Shown piece by piece: positions 42,031 to 51,245 of a DNA stretch of 64,000 bases. The stretch is from Flavobacterium araucananum (GTDB taxonomy: Bacteria; Bacteroidota; Bacteroidia; Flavobacteriales; Flavobacteriaceae): positions 211,739 through 275,738 of the forward strand of contig NZ_MUGS01000015.1 of assembly GCF_002222055.1 (NCBI RefSeq), written 5' to 3'. The stretch's first letter is position 1. Each line of letters opens with the position of its first letter. A model generated the notes under the pieces. It saw only the letters and a list, made by a program, of their open reading frames with translations, searched no databases and was not told the origin of the DNA. The translations under genes were made by a program, and so were the position numbers.

Positions 42031-43302
42031 TTATGAATTTATTATTTGGTTTTGAGTGGTTTTAAAATCAATTGTCACAAAGTAAATCGCAATTAAAAAT
42101 GACATACTAAGGTAACTTAAAATAATATAATTGCTCATTGAAAAAGCATGGTTTAAGCCAAACCAATCTCCATAATGCGCTATAATTGCAATTGCAATAA
42201 TAAGACGTAAACCTTCCCAAAAAACAGCATATTTGCTTTTGTCCATCAACTCGCTGTAACTATAAATTGTTACGAAAATGAATGATCCGTAAATAAAGAT
42301 ATTTGGCAGCCCAATTTTAGCAATATTATCGAATAAGTAAGTAACAAATAAAAGAGTAATTAAAACTTGTGTTACAGACCAGTAAATTAGTTTTTGTGAG
42401 TTTTGCGTGCCGTATTTCTCAAAATCAAAAACATTGTCGATTTTGTTTACCGGATATTTTTCATCAAAATTTTCAGGTCTCCACCCCGTTGGTTTAAACC
42501 AAATGGTGAGTTTATCTTTCCAGTTTTCGGCTCTCCAGGCATCTTTAATTAATAAGCTCAAATGCTGAAAATTAATTCGGATTGGGTTCCAGGTATTTGC
42601 AGGTCTTGTGATTCCAAATACTGGAGGAACATCTTTTAATTCAGCTTGAAAAGTACCAAAAAGTTTGTCCCAAAAAATAAAAATTTGCGAATGATTTTTG
42701 TCTAAGTATTCCGGATTTATGGCATGATGCACCCTGTGATGCGAAGGTGTGACTAAGATATATTCTACGAAACCCATTTTTTTGATGTGTTTGGTATGAT
42801 ACCAAAATTGCAAAAATAAATGCAGCGGTAAAGTAATCGCAATTACTGTTGCGGGAACGCCCAATAGAGCAGCCGGAATCAATAAAAAAGTAAACAAATT
42901 GACCAGACTGGCAATTGGCTGACGTAAAGCACACGCAAGATTAAATTCTTCGCTACTATGGTGAATAGCATGTTTGTTCCAGAAAAGATTAATTTGATGC
43001 GCCCATCGATGGCTCCAATAGCCATAAAAGTCAATGACAAAAAAAGCGATGCAATAAGAGAGAATATTCGCTTCGAGATGATAGATGGCAATTTTAGAAA
43101 CAATCCATTCATAAGAAATAAAAGTCAGGCTTAATCCCAGAACATCTTTTACAGAGTTGGTAATACCGGAACTTATACTCGATACGCTATCGATCAAAGG
43201 AGCGGTATCGTCCTTTTTGTAAATGCCATATATTTTTTCGATTATAATTAATACTAAAAAAATAGGCGTAGCGATAATTAATATCTTTCCGTATTCTTCC
43301 AT
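42031..43302 (-). CDS. Fatty-acid-hydroxylase/sterol-desaturase superfamily protein, AGMO-like
   Basis: A 423-residue integral membrane di-iron enzyme. The histidine boxes are visible: H98-x3-H102 (SHRWAH), H111-x2-H114-H115 (NKHAIHHSS) and SHHRVHHA with a further NHSQIF. Eight or so membrane segments, including several after the catalytic part, and the length above 400 fit alkylglycerol monooxygenase (TMEM195) better than the short sterol desaturases. That enzyme cleaves O-alkyl ether lipids using tetrahydropterin. The neighbouring lysoplasmalogenase supports an ether-lipid role. The start codon lies 2 bp from a 21-bp perfect palindrome with a promoter box in its loop. Confidence 0.82.
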   Translation of the reverse strand: MEEYGKILIIATPIFLVLIIIEKIYGIYKKDDTAPLIDSVSSISSGITNSVKDVLGLSLTFISYEWIVSKIAIYHLEANILSYCIAFFVIDFYGYWSHRWAHQINLFWNKHAIHHSSEEFNLACALRQPIASLVNLFTFLLIPAALLGVPATVIAITLPLHLFLQFWYHTKHIKKMGFVEYILVTPSHHRVHHAINPEYLDKNHSQIFIFWDKLFGTFQAELKDVPPVFGITRPANTWNPIRINFQHLSLLIKDAWRAENWKDKLTIWFKPTGWRPENFDEKYPVNKIDNVFDFEKYGTQNSQKLIYWSVTQVLITLLFVTYLFDNIAKIGLPNIFIYGSFIFVTIYSYSELMDKSKYAVFWEGLRLIIAIAIIAHYGDWFGLNHAFSMSNYIILSYLSMSFLIAIYFVTIDFKTTQNQIINS

Positions 43303-43304
43303 AA

Positions 43305-43353
43305 AAAAAACATTCTATTTTATTCAAATATAGAATAAAATAGAATGTTTTTT
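43305..43353 (-). terminator. Perfect palindrome: clpS terminator combined with AGMO-like gene promoter
   Basis: Perfect 21-bp arms (43305-43325 and 43333-43353; core CATTCTATTTTATTC/GAATAAAATAGAATG) surround a 7-nt loop. On the minus strand the stem ends in a T run 14 bp after the clpS stop, as a terminator should. The loop and one flanking base read TATATTTG (43325-43332), a perfect -7 box, placed about 22 nt before the downstream ATG at 43302. Confidence 0.7.
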
Positions 43354-43366
43354 AAATTATTTGTAA

Positions 43367-43642
43367 TTAAACAATTTCGGCGCTTAATCCGGCTTCCAAA
43401 AGTTGTGTACATTGAGGTTTTAATTTGTCCATTGGACCTGTTTTTACGGTACATTTTCCGTTGTAATGTACAATTAGGGAACATTGTTCTGCTTGTTCAG
43501 GCGTATGACTGCAAACACGCATTAAAGTATCAATTACGTGATCAAAAGTGTTTACATCGTCGTTGTAAACAATGATTTCGTTATTGAAACTTGTTGCTTC
43601 CTTCTCGCGAACTCTTTCTCTTACTTTTTCTTTAGTACTCAT
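43367..43642 (-). CDS. clpS: ATP-dependent Clp protease adaptor ClpS
   Basis: 91 residues from MSTKEKVRERV (the open frame extends 29 codons further upstream but without a plausible start context). The conserved ClpS core is VYNDDVNTFDHVIDTLMRVC, with NDD...F forming the N-degron pocket, then HTPEQAEQCSLIVHYNGKCTV. It delivers N-end-rule substrates to ClpAP-type proteases. It lies downstream of prmA on the same strand, with a 233-bp repeat-rich gap, and ends at a strong terminator. Confidence 0.93.
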   Translation of the reverse strand: MSTKEKVRERVREKEATSFNNEIIVYNDDVNTFDHVIDTLMRVCSHTPEQAEQCSLIVHYNGKCTVKTGPMDKLKPQCTQLLEAGLSAEIV

Positions 43643-43875
43643 TTTTTTAAGTTTTTGTACTGTTGTAATTACTAATTTTTTTGCCGGATTAAAAAGATTC
43701 GAACAAATTTTTATTAATACAAATTTCACGCAGGTTTAAAAATATTTATGCAGATTTCAGTAAATCAAATTTAATAAAATCTAACCAAATCTACTTTAAT
43801 GTGTTCAATTTGCGGGAAACAAAATCATTTTAATCCTTTAATCTGTGGCAATTTAATAAACAGATAATCAACTAT

Positions 43876-44709
43876 CTAATTTACGTATTTTAATGCAACC
43901 CAGTTGTTTCTTTGAAATTTTTTAACATACGTTAAACCTTTTTCCGTACATGATGCATCGATAAAAGGAATATCTTCTTCGTAGAAACCACTTAATAATA
44001 AAGTTCCTTTTGGATTTAAACAATCAACATAACTTTGCATATCGTTCAACAAAATATTTCTGTTGATGTTTGCAATAATCAAGTCATATTTTTTGCCTGC
44101 CAACAAAGCTGCATCACCTTCGTAAACGGTAATGTGTTTACAATTATTGCGTTCTGCATTTTCAATAGAGTTCAAATAACACCAGTTATCAATATCGATT
44201 GCATCAATTGGCTGAGCCCCTTTCATTTCGGCCAAAATAGCCAAAATAGCTGTTCCGCAACCCATGTCAAGAGTTTTTAAACCCTCAAGATCAATTTCAA
44301 GCAAATGCTGAATCATCATGTGTGTTGTTTCATGGTGACCGGTACCAAAACTCATTTTTGGTTCAATTACGATATCAAATTCAGCAGCTGTTTTTGGATG
44401 AAAAGGAGCACGAACATGGCATTTTCCGTCAACGTCAATCGCTTCAAAATTCTTTTCCCATTCTTCGTTCCAGTTTACCTGATCGATTTCTTCAATCGTA
44501 TATTCAATTTTAAACTCTTCTGATTCTAAAATATATATGTCATCTAAGATGTTCTCGTCCCATAAATCTTTCTTTACAAAAGCCGAAATCCCATTTTCAG
44601 TTTCTGTAAAAGTTTCAAAAGCTTTTTCGCCTAATTCAGCAATTAAAATTTCTGAACCCGGTTCTTTTGGTTCAATTGTAAAATGGTATCCTAAATATAT
44701 ATTCGACAT
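43876..44709 (-). CDS. prmA: Ribosomal protein L11 methyltransferase
   Basis: A SAM-dependent trimethylation enzyme for ribosomal protein L11. The 277-residue protein has an N-terminal substrate-recognition domain and a Rossmann methyltransferase domain with EPKMSFGTGHHETTHMM (PrmA signature), LDMGCGTAILAI (SAM-binding motif I) and LIIANINRNIL (N-I-N-R/x-P-L equivalent). A perfect -7 box precedes it. The tpiA, prmA and clpS neighbourhood is common in Bacteroidota, but here two secreted-protein genes interrupt it. Confidence 0.93.
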   Translation of the reverse strand: MSNIYLGYHFTIEPKEPGSEILIAELGEKAFETFTETENGISAFVKKDLWDENILDDIYILESEEFKIEYTIEEIDQVNWNEEWEKNFEAIDVDGKCHVRAPFHPKTAAEFDIVIEPKMSFGTGHHETTHMMIQHLLEIDLEGLKTLDMGCGTAILAILAEMKGAQPIDAIDIDNWCYLNSIENAERNNCKHITVYEGDAALLAGKKYDLIIANINRNILLNDMQSYVDCLNPKGTLLLSGFYEEDIPFIDASCTEKGLTYVKKFQRNNWVALKYVN

Positions 44710-44723
44710 AAATAATTTTTTTG

Positions 44724-44731
44724 CAAAGGTA
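44724..44731 (-). promoter_or_regulatory. -7 box of the prmA promoter
   Basis: TACCTTTG on the minus strand, a perfect TAnnTTTG match 14 nt before the prmA ATG. Confidence 0.65.
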
Positions 44732-44820
44732 AGAATCGAAAGTAGAAGTTGTTTATAAATAAATCATATTCTCACGAAGATTAATGTTAATTTTGATTGA
44801 AAATTGAACGGTTTTAAAAT

Positions 44821-45957
44821 ATGAAGAATATCATTTTTATTTTGCTTTTTGTGGTGTTAAGTTCAGGAAGTTGCGAGAATGAACACGAGGTTATACGCTC
44901 TTTTTGTTATTGGAAAACCGATATGAGTTTCCAGAAAGAAGAAGATTCATTGATGAAGAATTTGGAGGTAAAACACCTGTATGTGCGCTTTTTTGATGTC
45001 GATTGGAATCCGTATGCCAAAGAACCTTTGCCGGTTGCAACCATTCGTGATATAAGATTAAACGAGAGCAACCCTCAAATAACACCAAGTATTTTTATAA
45101 CAAATGAAGTTGTTTTGCAGGCTAATACGAAACAATTAGACAGTTTGGCGGCCAGAATTGCGCAGCGCGTACAACAAATTGGCGTAAAAATAAATGAAAC
45201 AAAAGCAGATAATAGTGCCAATGCAATTGTATATCCTAAGGATTATTATAAAAATAAAGACTATAAACGCCTGAATTATGACTCGGTGAAATCACTTGAA
45301 CTGGCAAAATTGAAAGTTGATTTTAAAGAGATTTTAATTGATTGCGATTGGACAGAGAAGTCCAAAAAGAATTATTTTTATTTATTAACGCAAATCAAAA
45401 AAGGATTTCCAACGGCACAAGTTTCGGCAACAATTCGACTCTGGCAATATAAATACGCCGATAAAGCAGGAACTCCACCAGTGGATAAAGGTTTGCTAAT
45501 GTGTTATAATTTGACAAAACCGGAAGATTTTAATACCAAAAACTCTATAGGAACCAGCGAAGAACTAGCGCAATATATTACCCACGATAAATATAAATTG
45601 AAATTGGATATTGCTTTACCGCTTTATAGTTGGGCAGTTGTTTTTAGAGGAAATCAGTTTAAAGGAATTTTATCAGATTATGATCAGCTAAGAAGTGATA
45701 GCATTAAATTAAAAAAAGCATCAGATACTAAATATGTTTTGCAAGACGACATTCTGGTAGGACAAACGTATTTGAGAAATGGTGATGAAATCAGGATCGA
45801 AAAAATTTCTGAGGAGGAACTTGAGAAAATGATTGACATTGTAAAAAGTAAAATTAAGATTGACAATCAAACCAAAGTTACCTTTTTCTCTTTTGATAAA
45901 AAATACATCAACGATTATGGAACCCAAAATATATCCCGCTATTATGCGCGTTTTTAG
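44821..45957 (+). CDS. Lipoprotein of unknown function (partner of the next gene)
   Basis: A 378-residue protein with signal peptide and lipobox (VLSSGSC, C18). No family is recognised with certainty. Features are HLYVRFFDVDWNPYAKEP, the acidic strand FKEILIDCDWTEKSKKNYFYL, LIQIKKGFPTAQVSATIRLW-like alternation, and ALPLYSWAVVFRGNQFKGIL. The alternation of strands ending in acidic residues resembles a TIM-barrel glycosidase-like fold, but this is only an impression. The stop codon overlaps the start of the next gene by 14 bp, so the two products are translationally coupled and probably act together. Confidence 0.65.
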   Translation: MKNIIFILLFVVLSSGSCENEHEVIRSFCYWKTDMSFQKEEDSLMKNLEVKHLYVRFFDVDWNPYAKEPLPVATIRDIRLNESNPQITPSIFITNEVVLQANTKQLDSLAARIAQRVQQIGVKINETKADNSANAIVYPKDYYKNKDYKRLNYDSVKSLELAKLKVDFKEILIDCDWTEKSKKNYFYLLTQIKKGFPTAQVSATIRLWQYKYADKAGTPPVDKGLLMCYNLTKPEDFNTKNSIGTSEELAQYITHDKYKLKLDIALPLYSWAVVFRGNQFKGILSDYDQLRSDSIKLKKASDTKYVLQDDILVGQTYLRNGDEIRIEKISEEELEKMIDIVKSKIKIDNQTKVTFFSFDKKYINDYGTQNISRYYARF

Positions 45958-48253
45958 CAGTTTACTTTTAGTTTTAAGCTTTCAGGTTTCTTTTGCCTGT
46001 GGTTGGAGTGTTTCGCCGGAAACCAGCAGGTTAGTTTTGTTTAAAGCACAAAGAGAAGGCTTTTTTAAATTAACGCCTTTTTATTATGCGGCAGATTATT
46101 ACTATTCGACCAATACTATTTCCGGTGTCGATCAGGAACTGAATTGTTTAGAATGGAAGAAAAAATTAGGAAACACGATTGATCTTAAAGATGTGCATAC
46201 TATTTTGTACGAAACAGACGGAGAACAATTTGAAACCGCTTACGAAACGAAATCACTCAAAAAAGTATTTGAAAAAAATACTTTTGTCGAAGCTTTATTA
46301 AAGTCAAAAAACAAAGCTTTTTTAAACTATATCGTATTTGCTAAAAAGCTGGAATATAATAGTAATACAGATGTAAAGTGGGAATCCTGGAACCAGGTTG
46401 GATATGGAAGCAAGGATCATAAACCAGCAGAGTTAGGTGATTTTGAAAACAAAATAAAATCGGCAAAAGATGCTTTTTTAAAACAGCGATATGCTTTTCT
46501 GATTTTGAGATATAGTTTTTATGCAGAGGATAAAAAGGAAGTAATTCGTTTGTATGACACTTATTTTGCAGACAATAAAAATACTATTTTAGAGCCTTGG
46601 GCTTTGTATTATAAAGCTTTATGCATTAATGATTTTACTTTGCAGAATTATTTGTTGAGCAAAGTTTTTGCGACTTGCGAAGAAAAATCTTTTGCAGTTC
46701 TACAGCATTACAATTGGAAATTAACTACAGAAACTTTGGCTCTTGCACAAAATGACGAAGAAAGAAGTGTGATTTTGTCAATTGAAAGTTTTCGCAATCC
46801 TGCACCGGATTTAAAAACAATTGAAGAAGTTTATAAGTTGAGTCCTAACAGTATTAATTTGAGTTTTTTGATTGGAAGAGAGATCAATAAACTGGAAGAT
46901 TGGATTTTTACACCACAATACACCAATAACGGAAGTCCATCAGTTGTATTTGAAGGCACTGACTGGTACGGAGATTATGCTAAAGCAAAAGAGGAAAATT
47001 TAAGTAAAGATATCTTGTATTTAAGGTCATTAGAGTACTTTTTGATTTCTATTCGCGAGCAAACTTCAGACGATCAGAAAGCATATATTACAGCAGCAAT
47101 TGCACAGCTTTGTTTCATGGATGATGATATTGAGTCAGGAAAAAAATATACCAATATGATCTCTGATAAAGCCAATGCATCGATCCGGATGCAAAAAAAT
47201 ATTCAATTGGCTTTAGTTTCCTTAAAACAAGATGATTTGAAAAGTGAGAAGGTTCAAAACCAACTTTTTAAGTACTTTGATTCTGTAGAGAGTTTAGTAG
47301 AAACAGATTTAGGATTGTTTAAAAATCTATACAGTTTGTACCGAATTGCAAGTGCAGATTTTGCCAAACAAAACGATAGGGTTACAGCAGGATTATTGAT
47401 GATGAAATCAGACCTTAAAAACGAAGGAGAATACTCGGCTTATGATAATCCTTATTTTTACAATTATGTTGGCTATTTTGATCGAAATGCCACGACAGAA
47501 GATGTAGATCGTTTAATAGCCCTACAGCAGAAAAAAGATAAAACCCCTTTCGAAAAATATATTTGCTCGGGAACGATTGCTCCAAATATAAATTATTACA
47601 AAGATCTGAAAGGAACAATTGCTTTTAGAAACAATAATTTAGAGCTGGCTTATAAAACCTTTTCGAGTATGCCAAATGATTTCTGGGAGAAGAACTATGC
47701 GTTTAAAGATTATTTGAACGAAGATCCCTTTAGCCCTAAAATTCTGCAAAAAGATAGTGAACGCAAATTTGATTATCGTTTTAATAAAACAGAATTTATT
47801 GCTAAACTAATTCAGTTAAAAAAACAAAATACAGCAGCAAGTAATTTACAATTGGCACATGCTTATTTTAATGTTTCTTATTTAGGAAATTCCTGGATGA
47901 TGGTGGCCTACGATTGGACATCAGGCGAATCGTATGTAGATTATGTTTACGGAGACAACTCTGAAAATGAAAAAACGTATCAAAATGGCAATTATTACAG
48001 CTTAACGATGGCCAAAATGTATTATGAAAAAGCATTGAAAATGTCTAAAAATAATAACGAAAAAGCTCTGGCGAGTTTAATGATATTCGAATGTAATTAT
48101 TACAATCATTATGCAAATATAGTTTCGGCAGAAGAAGAAGAAAAAAATCCGTTTAAGGCAGGGCAGGAGTTGGTTAATTTTTATTCGGTTTATAAAGTGA
48201 CACCCACTTTCAAAAAATACAATTGTCCGCTATTGAAGGCGTTTATAAATTAA
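45944..48253 (+). CDS. Large secreted protein of unknown function
   Basis: 769 residues from MRVFSSLLLVLSFQVSFACG. The open frame reaches back to 45860, but the signal peptide begins at this ATG. The mature protein starts CGWSVSPETSRLVLFKAQ and is mostly alpha-helical, with repeated helical pairs (such as ALMIFECNYYNHYANIVSAE at the end) suggestive of TPR-like solenoids. No catalytic motif was seen. It is coupled to the upstream lipoprotein, so a surface or periplasmic two-component assembly is plausible, of unknown purpose. Confidence 0.7.
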   Translation: MRVFSSLLLVLSFQVSFACGWSVSPETSRLVLFKAQREGFFKLTPFYYAADYYYSTNTISGVDQELNCLEWKKKLGNTIDLKDVHTILYETDGEQFETAYETKSLKKVFEKNTFVEALLKSKNKAFLNYIVFAKKLEYNSNTDVKWESWNQVGYGSKDHKPAELGDFENKIKSAKDAFLKQRYAFLILRYSFYAEDKKEVIRLYDTYFADNKNTILEPWALYYKALCINDFTLQNYLLSKVFATCEEKSFAVLQHYNWKLTTETLALAQNDEERSVILSIESFRNPAPDLKTIEEVYKLSPNSINLSFLIGREINKLEDWIFTPQYTNNGSPSVVFEGTDWYGDYAKAKEENLSKDILYLRSLEYFLISIREQTSDDQKAYITAAIAQLCFMDDDIESGKKYTNMISDKANASIRMQKNIQLALVSLKQDDLKSEKVQNQLFKYFDSVESLVETDLGLFKNLYSLYRIASADFAKQNDRVTAGLLMMKSDLKNEGEYSAYDNPYFYNYVGYFDRNATTEDVDRLIALQQKKDKTPFEKYICSGTIAPNINYYKDLKGTIAFRNNNLELAYKTFSSMPNDFWEKNYAFKDYLNEDPFSPKILQKDSERKFDYRFNKTEFIAKLIQLKKQNTAASNLQLAHAYFNVSYLGNSWMMVAYDWTSGESYVDYVYGDNSENEKTYQNGNYYSLTMAKMYYEKALKMSKNNNEKALASLMIFECNYYNHYANIVSAEEEEKNPFKAGQELVNFYSVYKVTPTFKKYNCPLLKAFIN

Positions 48254-48351
48254 ATTTTTAAACCATGTAATGATATAAGTTCATTTAAAGTTTTTGCTCA
48301 AAGTCGGGCTTAAATTCTCTTACAGGACTTATATGGTTAAAAAAGGCACAA

Positions 48352-48380
48352 AAAAAGCGTTCGGTTTACGAACGCTTTTA
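48352..48380. terminator. Bidirectional terminator between convergent genes
   Basis: AAAAGCGTTCG and CGAACGCTTTT pair exactly around GTTTA, with A runs before and T residues after. It serves the secreted-protein gene on the plus strand and tpiA on the minus strand. Confidence 0.85.
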
Positions 48381-48407
48381 TAATTGAGCAGATAATAAAT
48401 TTAAAAT

Positions 48408-49160
48408 CTAGATAGCCGTTACAATAGCTAAGAAATCATCTGCTTTTAATGCAGCACCTCCAATTAAACCACCGTCTACGTCTGGTTTACCAAAGATTTC
48501 TTTAGCATTATCCGGTTTTACAGAACCACCATATAAGATAGAAACTTGGTCGGCAATTTGAGCTCCAAAAGCTTTACGTACTGTTTCTCTGATGAATTCG
48601 TGCATATCTTGTGCTTGTTCCGGCGAAGCAGTTTCTCCTGTTCCAATTGCCCAAACAGGCTCGTATGCTAAAACAACATTAGCCCACGATTCTTTTGCAA
48701 TATGAAATAATCCGTCACGTAATTGGTTTTCAACAATATTAAAATGATTGTCTGATTGACGGTCTTTTAATTCTTCTCCAAAACAAAAGATTACTGTCAG
48801 GTCATGTTTCAATGCAGTATCAACTTTATTCGCGATTAAAGCATCTGTTTCATGAAAAATAGCTCTACGCTCAGAGTGCCCAAGAATTACGGTTTTAACA
48901 CCAATACTAGTCAGCATATCAGCAGAAATCTCTCCGGTAAAAGCACCACCTTCTGCTTGGTGAACGTTTTGAGCAGAAACAGCAATAGTTGTGTTTTTTA
49001 ATTTAGCAACTGCCGCTTGTAAGTTTACAAATGTTGGAGCAACAATTACCTGAGCAGTAGTTTGAGCTGGTATTTTAGCGATTAATTCGTTTAATAATTC
49101 TTCAGTTTGTTCTGCATTTTTATGCATTTTCCAGTTTCCTGCAACAATCTTTTTTCTCAT
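48408..49160 (-). CDS. tpiA: Triosephosphate isomerase
   Basis: Interconverts dihydroxyacetone phosphate and glyceraldehyde 3-phosphate in glycolysis. The 250-residue TIM barrel has N11-x-K13 in GNWKMHKN, the catalytic His in LGHSERR and the catalytic Glu in AYEPVWAIGTG. The phosphate-binding ILYGGSVKPDN and GGLIGGAAL are complete. It lies downstream of the TlpA-like gene on the same strand, 58 bp away. Confidence 0.98.
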   Translation of the reverse strand: MRKKIVAGNWKMHKNAEQTEELLNELIAKIPAQTTAQVIVAPTFVNLQAAVAKLKNTTIAVSAQNVHQAEGGAFTGEISADMLTSIGVKTVILGHSERRAIFHETDALIANKVDTALKHDLTVIFCFGEELKDRQSDNHFNIVENQLRDGLFHIAKESWANVVLAYEPVWAIGTGETASPEQAQDMHEFIRETVRKAFGAQIADQVSILYGGSVKPDNAKEIFGKPDVDGGLIGGAALKADDFLAIVTAI

Positions 49161-49218
49161 TTTAGTAGTTTTTATTTTATTCTTTTTTTTGTTTTTATTC
49201 TTGTCCTGATATCGAATT

Positions 49219-49713
49219 TTATTTCAGGCTTTTAAGAGTTTCATTGATTTTGTCAAAATCCGTTTCAATGGCACGGTACAATACTATTTTTCCTTTTTTA
49301 TCAACGATAATGTATCTCGGAATCCAGTCTAAATCTATTGCTTTTCCAAAAACACCTTTCATGCCATCATTCATCATAAAATGATCCCCTTTTAATTCGT
49401 GTTTCTCAATTCCAATTTTCCATTTATCTGCCGTTTTATCTGCCGAAAGAAATAAATAGGAAACATCTGGATTGTTTGCTTGTAATTCTTTTACTTTTGG
49501 CATTGCTTTTACACAATCACCACACCACGAAGCCCAAACTTCGATAACCAAAGTTTTTCCTTTGTATTTTTTTAAAATGTCCTTGAAAGAAGTCTGACCT
49601 CCATCAACGGTTAATAATTTTTCAGATAATGCTTCTTTAGAAAAACTTGTTTTCTGAGCTTGTGAGCATGAAAAAGTAATAAATGCAATTACAATTAAGG
49701 CTATTTGTTTCAT
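49219..49713 (-). CDS. TlpA-like thioredoxin-fold lipoprotein
   Basis: A 164-residue protein with signal peptide and lipobox (FITFSC, C16). The thioredoxin fold follows, with active-site WASWCGDCVKAMPKV (CGDC) and the cis-Pro loop DWIPRYIIVD. It is likely a membrane-tethered periplasmic reductase for disulfides or for cytochrome c/cysteine-containing envelope proteins. It shares its strand with the BT_3928-type gene 405 bp upstream and with tpiA downstream. Confidence 0.85.
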   Translation of the reverse strand: MKQIALIVIAFITFSCSQAQKTSFSKEALSEKLLTVDGGQTSFKDILKKYKGKTLVIEVWASWCGDCVKAMPKVKELQANNPDVSYLFLSADKTADKWKIGIEKHELKGDHFMMNDGMKGVFGKAIDLDWIPRYIIVDKKGKIVLYRAIETDFDKINETLKSLK

Positions 49714-50057
49714 AAGTAGGTACTATTTGCTTTTTTAATTTGAATTTTGGTACGGTCTCTAATCTATTATTTTTATAATTTCGAATCAGAACGATTTCAA
49801 AAAATAAAAGATTCCGAACAAAGTTAAACAAACAAATCGAATGAGAAATGGAGATTAACAAAATTTGAAGAGCACTTTATTTTATCACAAAACAAGATTT
49901 TTAGGTTAAAAAAAGCGGAATGAAATCGTAATAGTAGGGTCAGAAAACTTGATTTTTTAGAAAATTTCAAGAAATGATTTTTGGCAGAGATGAAAAAAGG
50001 GATATTTTTTTATTGAAAAGTGAATTTTAGAAGCAAAAAAACGTCAGATTTGGATAA
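49714..50057. other. Intergenic region without recognised content
   Basis: About 340 bp of very AT-rich sequence upstream of the TlpA-like gene. No repeat arm, coding frame or perfect -7 box was found; TATTTTTTG near 49800 on the minus strand is one base too long for the consensus. Confidence 0.4.
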
Positions 50058-50101
50058 AAAAAATCGGTAAATTATGCTATTATAATTTACCGATTTTTTA
50101 T
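50058..50101 (-). terminator. Terminator after the BT_3928-type gene
   Basis: AAATCGGTAAATTAT and ATAATTTACCGATTT pair exactly (15 bp), with runs of A/T on both sides, 16 bp past the stop at 50118. Confidence 0.82.
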
Positions 50102-50117
50102 ACTTTATAGAAAAATT

Positions 50118-51218
50118 TTACAGTTTCAAATCATCAATATCGTTATAATGTACTTTCTGGATTACTGTTCCATTTTGTAAAACTACAATACTAGGATTCG
50201 CTCTTTCGATAGTTTTTAAAGCCGTTGCATCACAAAAGTAAAAGTCAATATCTAAGCCATATTGTTTTTTGGCTTTTGCAATTTCTTCAGCTCCGGAAGC
50301 CGTCATTGCAATTACTTTGTAACCTTTTGTTTTGGCATCCTTGCTTAAACCTTCTAATTTTTTCATTCCGTCAGGATTAGATAAAGCCAGGTCATACGTT
50401 ACAAAAACCAATAATTTTGGTTCTTTCAATAATTCTTCCTTATAGTCAGAATCTTCTTTTACCATTGTAAAATCATGAATTGGGGGTACATAACCTTCTG
50501 TAATTACTTTGTCTTTACGATCAACAAACGTTGCACCTTCAGGGATGTTTGCCAGATCTTTTTCTGTAAATTCTTTGTCAACACCTTTTACTTTGTAGAT
50601 AAAAATCATTTCGACTACAGATTTTGGTGCCCCTTCCGGAATTTCCATTCCTTTCTCAATATTTGTTCCTACTTTATAAGGACGGAAATCTTTAATAGGA
50701 TTATGATTTAAAACCCAAACTGCCATAAAAATGCTTAAAACAACACTTGCAAAAGTAAGGATGTTTGTTACAGCATTTGAAAACAAAGGTTTTACTAACT
50801 TTTTATTGATAAATAAAATCACAATAAAGAAAACTAAGACAACATCTTTTGTAAAAGATTGCCAAGGAGTTAAGTGTAATGCATCTCCAAAACAGCCACA
50901 ATCTTTTACTACATCAAAATAAGCAGAGTAGAAAGTAAGGAATGTGAAGAAAACAATGAGAAGTAATAAAAACCAAATCGTAAGTTTTGATTTGTAACCT
51001 ACCAATAACATAACGCCTAAAACTACTTCAAGAATTACCAAAAAGATCGCCAATCCTAAAGCCAATGGCTCTAAAAACGGCATATTAAAAACCGGTTCGC
51101 TAAAGTATTCTGCTAATTTATATGAGAAACCAACCGGGTCATTTAGTTTAATTAATCCTGAAATTATAAAAAGAACGCCGACAAATAATCTTGAGAATTG
51201 GGTAATGATGTTTTTCAT
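50118..51218 (-). CDS. BT_3928-type DoxX/MauE-like membrane protein with thioredoxin-like C-terminal domain
   Basis: 366 residues. The N-terminal half has four membrane helices of the DoxX/MauE fold (FVGVLFIISGLIKLNDPVGF, then helices near residues 53-75, 80-98 and 115-135), followed by a fifth near 150-170. The second half is a soluble domain of thioredoxin-like layout (KLLVFVTYDLALSNPDGM...IVVLQNGTVIQKVH) without a CxxC pair. The family is well conserved in Bacteroidota next to tpiA, DUF1599 and folP genes, as here, and a redox or disulfide-carrier role has been guessed but is not shown. Confidence 0.85.
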   Translation of the reverse strand: MKNIITQFSRLFVGVLFIISGLIKLNDPVGFSYKLAEYFSEPVFNMPFLEPLALGLAIFLVILEVVLGVMLLVGYKSKLTIWFLLLLIVFFTFLTFYSAYFDVVKDCGCFGDALHLTPWQSFTKDVVLVFFIVILFINKKLVKPLFSNAVTNILTFASVVLSIFMAVWVLNHNPIKDFRPYKVGTNIEKGMEIPEGAPKSVVEMIFIYKVKGVDKEFTEKDLANIPEGATFVDRKDKVITEGYVPPIHDFTMVKEDSDYKEELLKEPKLLVFVTYDLALSNPDGMKKLEGLSKDAKTKGYKVIAMTASGAEEIAKAKKQYGLDIDFYFCDATALKTIERANPSIVVLQNGTVIQKVHYNDIDDLKL

Positions 51219-51245
51219 GGAATTTATTTTAAAATGTTTTTATTT

